The position numbers and the translations under genes were made by a program. Positions 6,547-8,208 of a stretch of 8,208 nt of DNA are shown piece after piece (the stretch's first letter is position 1; each line of letters begins with the position of its first letter). Location: assembly GCA_026014845.1 (NCBI GenBank), contig JAOZHM010000024.1, positions 1-8,208 on the forward strand. The letters run 5' to 3'. The notes beneath the pieces were generated by a model, which saw only the letters and a list, made by a program, of their open reading frames with translations, was not told where the DNA came from and searched no databases. This DNA is from Candidatus Bathyarchaeota archaeon (GTDB lineage: Archaea; Thermoproteota; Bathyarchaeia; Bathyarchaeales; Bathycorpusculaceae).

Positions 6547-7755
6547 ATGATGCGTATGTTCACTATTGTAGCTGAATGTAGTAGATGTGGAGAACACTTT
6601 TCATGTGATAAGGCCTTAACAGTATGCACGAAATGCGGCGGAGTTCTTCTATTCAGGTATGATTTGGCTGGAGCAGCTGAAAAAATTTCAAAGAACATCT
6701 TAAAGAAGAGAAAAGATACTTTTTGGAAGTTCATAGAGTTGCTTCCTCTATCGTCTTCTGCGAGTATAGTTTCCATAGGAGAGCCGTACACTCCCATCTT
6801 GCGATTTTCAGGTTCGACCTTCAAGAATTTGTATGTTAAGGATGATGGAAGGCTTCGAACTGGAACCTTTAAAGCGAGAGGAATGGCTGTTGCGGTTTCC
6901 AAAATAAAAGAATTAGGCGTAAAACGTGTTGCAATACCCTCCGCTGGGAATGCTGCTGCAGCTCTGGCAGCTTATGGAGCAAAAGCAGGAATGGAGATTT
7001 ACGCTTTCATGCCGAAGGATGTGCCTGAAAGCAATCTTAAAGAATGCGTGTATCTGGGAGCTAAAGTTTATCTTGTTGACGGATTGATAAACCATGCAGC
7101 TGAAATTGTTGGAAGACTTCGAGGAAAATATGGATGGTTTGACTTCTCAACCAATAAACAACCCTACAGGTATGAAGGCTATAAGGCTATGGCATTTGAG
7201 GTAGCCGAGCAATTCAGCTGGGATTTACCTGACAGCATATTTTTCCCAACTGGTGGAGGAGAGGGAATTATTGGGCTTTGGAAGGGATTCAAAGAGTTAG
7301 TTGAGCTTGGCTGGACCAGAAAGATTCCGCGACTAATCATTGTTCAATCTTCTGGGTGTGCCCCTTTTGTTAAAGCATACGGCAGAGGAGAGTCTGAGGT
7401 AAGAGAAACGTGGAAAAATGCTCAAACTATCGCAGCTGGCTTAAGAGTTCCTCGTCCTTATGGAAGTTATCTCGTTTTGCGAGCTATAAAAGAAACGAAA
7501 GGAACGGCGGTGGCTGTAGATGATGAAGAAATAGTTTCTTCAATGAAAACGTTCTTTAAAAAGGGGCTTTATGCGTGTCCCGAAGCGTCTTCCACTCTTG
7601 CAGCATTGAACAAGCTTGAAGATGAAGGCCCATTTGATCCTGACGAAAAGATACTTCTCTATCTGACGGGCAACGCGATGAAATACTTCGATGTAATGAC
7701 GATGGAAAAGCACAAAATCTCCGTATTAAGAAAAGACGCAGCTTCATTAACTTGA
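6547..7755 (+). CDS. thrC: threonine synthase-like PLP-dependent enzyme (fold type II)
   Basis: Threonine synthase converts O-phosphohomoserine to threonine with pyridoxal phosphate in the cytosol. Numbered from ATG 6547 (402 residues, normal length), an N-terminal zinc-ribbon-like segment has CSRC (11-14) and CTKC (27-30), as in archaeal threonine synthases. The PLP lysine is Lys109 in GTFKARGMAVA, PSAGNAAAA (131-139) binds the cofactor region, FPTGGGEGIIGLWKGF (233-248) is the phosphate-binding glycine loop, and YLTGNAMKYFD (372-382) closes the fold. GTG 6478 would add 23 residues unlike the family, and the TATA-like box lies between the two starts, so 6547 (ATGATG) is preferred; 6550 or 6556 are possible. 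No other threonine-pathway gene is adjacent. Related fold-II enzymes such as cysteate synthase or an ammonia-lyase cannot be excluded, so the exact substrate is less certain than the family. Confidence 0.82.
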   Translation: MMRMFTIVAECSRCGEHFSCDKALTVCTKCGGVLLFRYDLAGAAEKISKNILKKRKDTFWKFIELLPLSSSASIVSIGEPYTPILRFSGSTFKNLYVKDDGRLRTGTFKARGMAVAVSKIKELGVKRVAIPSAGNAAAALAAYGAKAGMEIYAFMPKDVPESNLKECVYLGAKVYLVDGLINHAAEIVGRLRGKYGWFDFSTNKQPYRYEGYKAMAFEVAEQFSWDLPDSIFFPTGGGEGIIGLWKGFKELVELGWTRKIPRLIIVQSSGCAPFVKAYGRGESEVRETWKNAQTIAAGLRVPRPYGSYLVLRAIKETKGTAVAVDDEEIVSSMKTFFKKGLYACPEASSTLAALNKLEDEGPFDPDEKILLYLTGNAMKYFDVMTMEKHKISVLRKDAASLT

Positions 7756-7772
7756 AGTGTAATTGGAAATAA

Positions 7773-7803
7773 GATGCGCGTGTTGTCTCATAGCGCGCGC
7801 ATC
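7773..7803 (+). repeat. 8-bp GC-rich inverted repeat before the tRNA half
   Basis: GATGCGCG at 7773-7780 pairs perfectly with CGCGCATC at 7796-7803 across a 15-base loop. The 3' arm runs straight into the tRNA 3' half. It starts 17 bases after the threonine synthase-like stop. No T-run follows, so it is not a classical terminator. It may be a tRNA processing or splicing leader, an eroded intron-bearing anticodon arm, or a scar. Confidence 0.6.
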
Positions 7804-7839
7804 TCCCTTGTGGGGAGGGTTCAAATCTCTCCCGGCCCG
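7803..7839 (+). tRNA. 3' half of a tRNA gene (T arm and 3' acceptor strand only)
   Basis: The T arm is unmistakable: stem GAGGG 7815-7819, loop TTCAAAT 7820-7826, stem CTCTC 7827-7831 (five pairs including one G-T). It is followed by CCGGCCC 7832-7838 as the 3' acceptor strand and G at 7839 as discriminator; CCA is not encoded. The matching 5' acceptor strand would be GGGCCGG. That string does not occur in the window on the plus strand, upstream or downstream, so neither a complete, intron-bearing nor permuted gene can be built here. The part before the T stem (CTCCC 7803-7807, loop, GGGAG 7813-7817) forms a competing 5-bp hairpin. Amino acid identity is unknown; acceptor and discriminator are like some archaeal tRNA-Lys. 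It could be an integration-site copy of a tRNA 3' end, an eroded tRNA gene, or the 3' half of a split tRNA. Confidence 0.7.
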
Positions 7840-7891
7840 CTTTAGAATTCTACCGGCGCGCGACGACAGGCAGAAAGCGTGACCGCACAAA

Positions 7892-7936
7892 CTTTAATAC
7901 CTATTCCGCCCTCTACCATGCTTCTGAGGATAGGAG
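7892..7936 (+). promoter_or_regulatory. TATA-like box and ribosome site for the cupin gene
   Basis: CTTTAATA at 7892-7899 would place transcription start near 7920. The following GAGGATAGGAG (7926-7936) contains AGGAG four bases before TTG 7941, a slightly short but usable Shine-Dalgarno spacing. Together they support TTG 7941 as the start. Confidence 0.45.
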
Positions 7937-7940
7937 CACC

Positions 7941-8208
7941 TTGGACAAGGGAAGGAGCAAACGAGCCTTTGGGTTTCCTACAGTTATAAAAGACCTGCCG
8001 GAAGCAGACCTGCCCTTCAAAAGCGTCAAAGCATGGATCCTGCAGGGTGAAAAACACCAACTAATCTTTTTCGAAATGCAACCCACAGCGCTAGTGCCAG
8101 AGCATAGCCACAGCTATCCCCAATGGGGCATGGTAATCGAGGGAAAGATGAAACTAACCGTCAACGGTAAAACAAAAACCATCGAAAAAGGTGACGACTA
8201 CTTTATCC
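7941..8208 (+). CDS. small cupin-domain protein, 3' partial
   Basis: The 89 visible residues are a single-domain cupin, a small beta-barrel that usually binds one metal ion. After FGFPTVIKDLPEADLPF (10-26) comes the first cupin motif, EHSHSYPQWGMVIEG (54-68): His55, His57 and Gln61 with the closing Gly68. The usual metal-binding Glu is Gln here, as is common in this group of small cupins. MKLTVNGKTKTIEKGDDYFI starts the next strands, and the window ends just before the expected second motif. No ATG lies before the domain in this frame; the frame stays open upstream to at least 7842 but runs through the tRNA half, so TTG 7941 with AGGAG just upstream is the best start. An ATG at 7918 is in another frame and gives only 23 codons. 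Substrate and function cannot be inferred; no neighbouring gene helps. Confidence 0.82.
   Translation, partial: MDKGRSKRAFGFPTVIKDLPEADLPFKSVKAWILQGEKHQLIFFEMQPTALVPEHSHSYPQWGMVIEGKMKLTVNGKTKTIEKGDDYFI

Noticed and set aside
7750..7842. Complete, intron-containing or permuted tRNA gene
   Set aside because: No strand complementary to the 3' acceptor (GGGCCGG) exists on the plus strand in the window, and no paired D arm can be drawn upstream.
1..8208. CRISPR array, insertion sequence, integrase or defence system
   Set aside because: No regularly spaced repeats, terminal inverted repeats, transposase, integrase or defence-type domain was seen on either strand.

Overview
The window is most likely from an archaeon, probably of the Thermoproteota/Bathyarchaeia type. 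That placement is inference from gene content: an ADP-forming acyl-CoA synthetase subunit, an archaeal COG1340 coiled-coil protein, a DUF373 membrane protein, an archaeal cis-prenyltransferase with its N-terminal extension, a Ygr210-type YchF relative, and the remains of a Thg1-family enzyme. TTG start codons, AT-rich TATA-like boxes about 22-25 bases before start codons, and a T-loop-bearing tRNA half without encoded CCA fit this. The DNA is moderately AT-rich. No mobile element, CRISPR array or defence system was recognised.

Layout. Positions 1-654 hold the C-terminal part of an ADP-forming acetate/acyl-CoA ligase beta subunit, cut by the left edge. From 655 to about 1137 there is no intact gene. 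This stretch has a C7/T7 homopolymer pair, coding-like but broken frames on the minus strand, and a GC-richer block (983-1116) that can fold into nested hairpins. From about 1137 to 1406 a clear C-terminal third of a tRNA-His guanylyltransferase (Thg1 family) survives without its catalytic N-terminal domain; this is a gene relic.

A dense plus-strand cluster follows: COG1340 coiled-coil protein (1407-2276), DUF373 membrane protein (2317-3507), MTAP/PNP-family nucleoside phosphorylase (about 3485-4276) and cis-polyprenyl diphosphate synthase (4280-5062). The last three overlap or nearly touch and look like one operon with its own TATA-like box before DUF373. The cluster links purine/methylthio-nucleoside salvage with polyprenyl carrier-lipid synthesis, plus two archaeal proteins of unknown function. 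It ends four bases from the stop of a convergent Ygr210/YchF-like GTPase (6296-5067, minus).

The GTPase is divergent from a threonine-synthase-like PLP enzyme (6547-7755, plus); the roughly 250-base gap holds a TATA-like box for each. Right of the PLP enzyme lies an 8-bp GC-rich hairpin running directly into the 3' half of a tRNA gene with no 5' half in the window. Last is a small cupin-domain protein, apparently starting at TTG 7941 and cut by the right edge.

The points most worth a second look are the lone tRNA 3' half with its GC-rich hairpin, the decapitated Thg1 gene with a structured upstream block, and the nucleoside phosphorylase, whose base-pocket Asn and C-terminal CPC motif bear on substrate and stability. 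No clearly new multi-gene system is visible.
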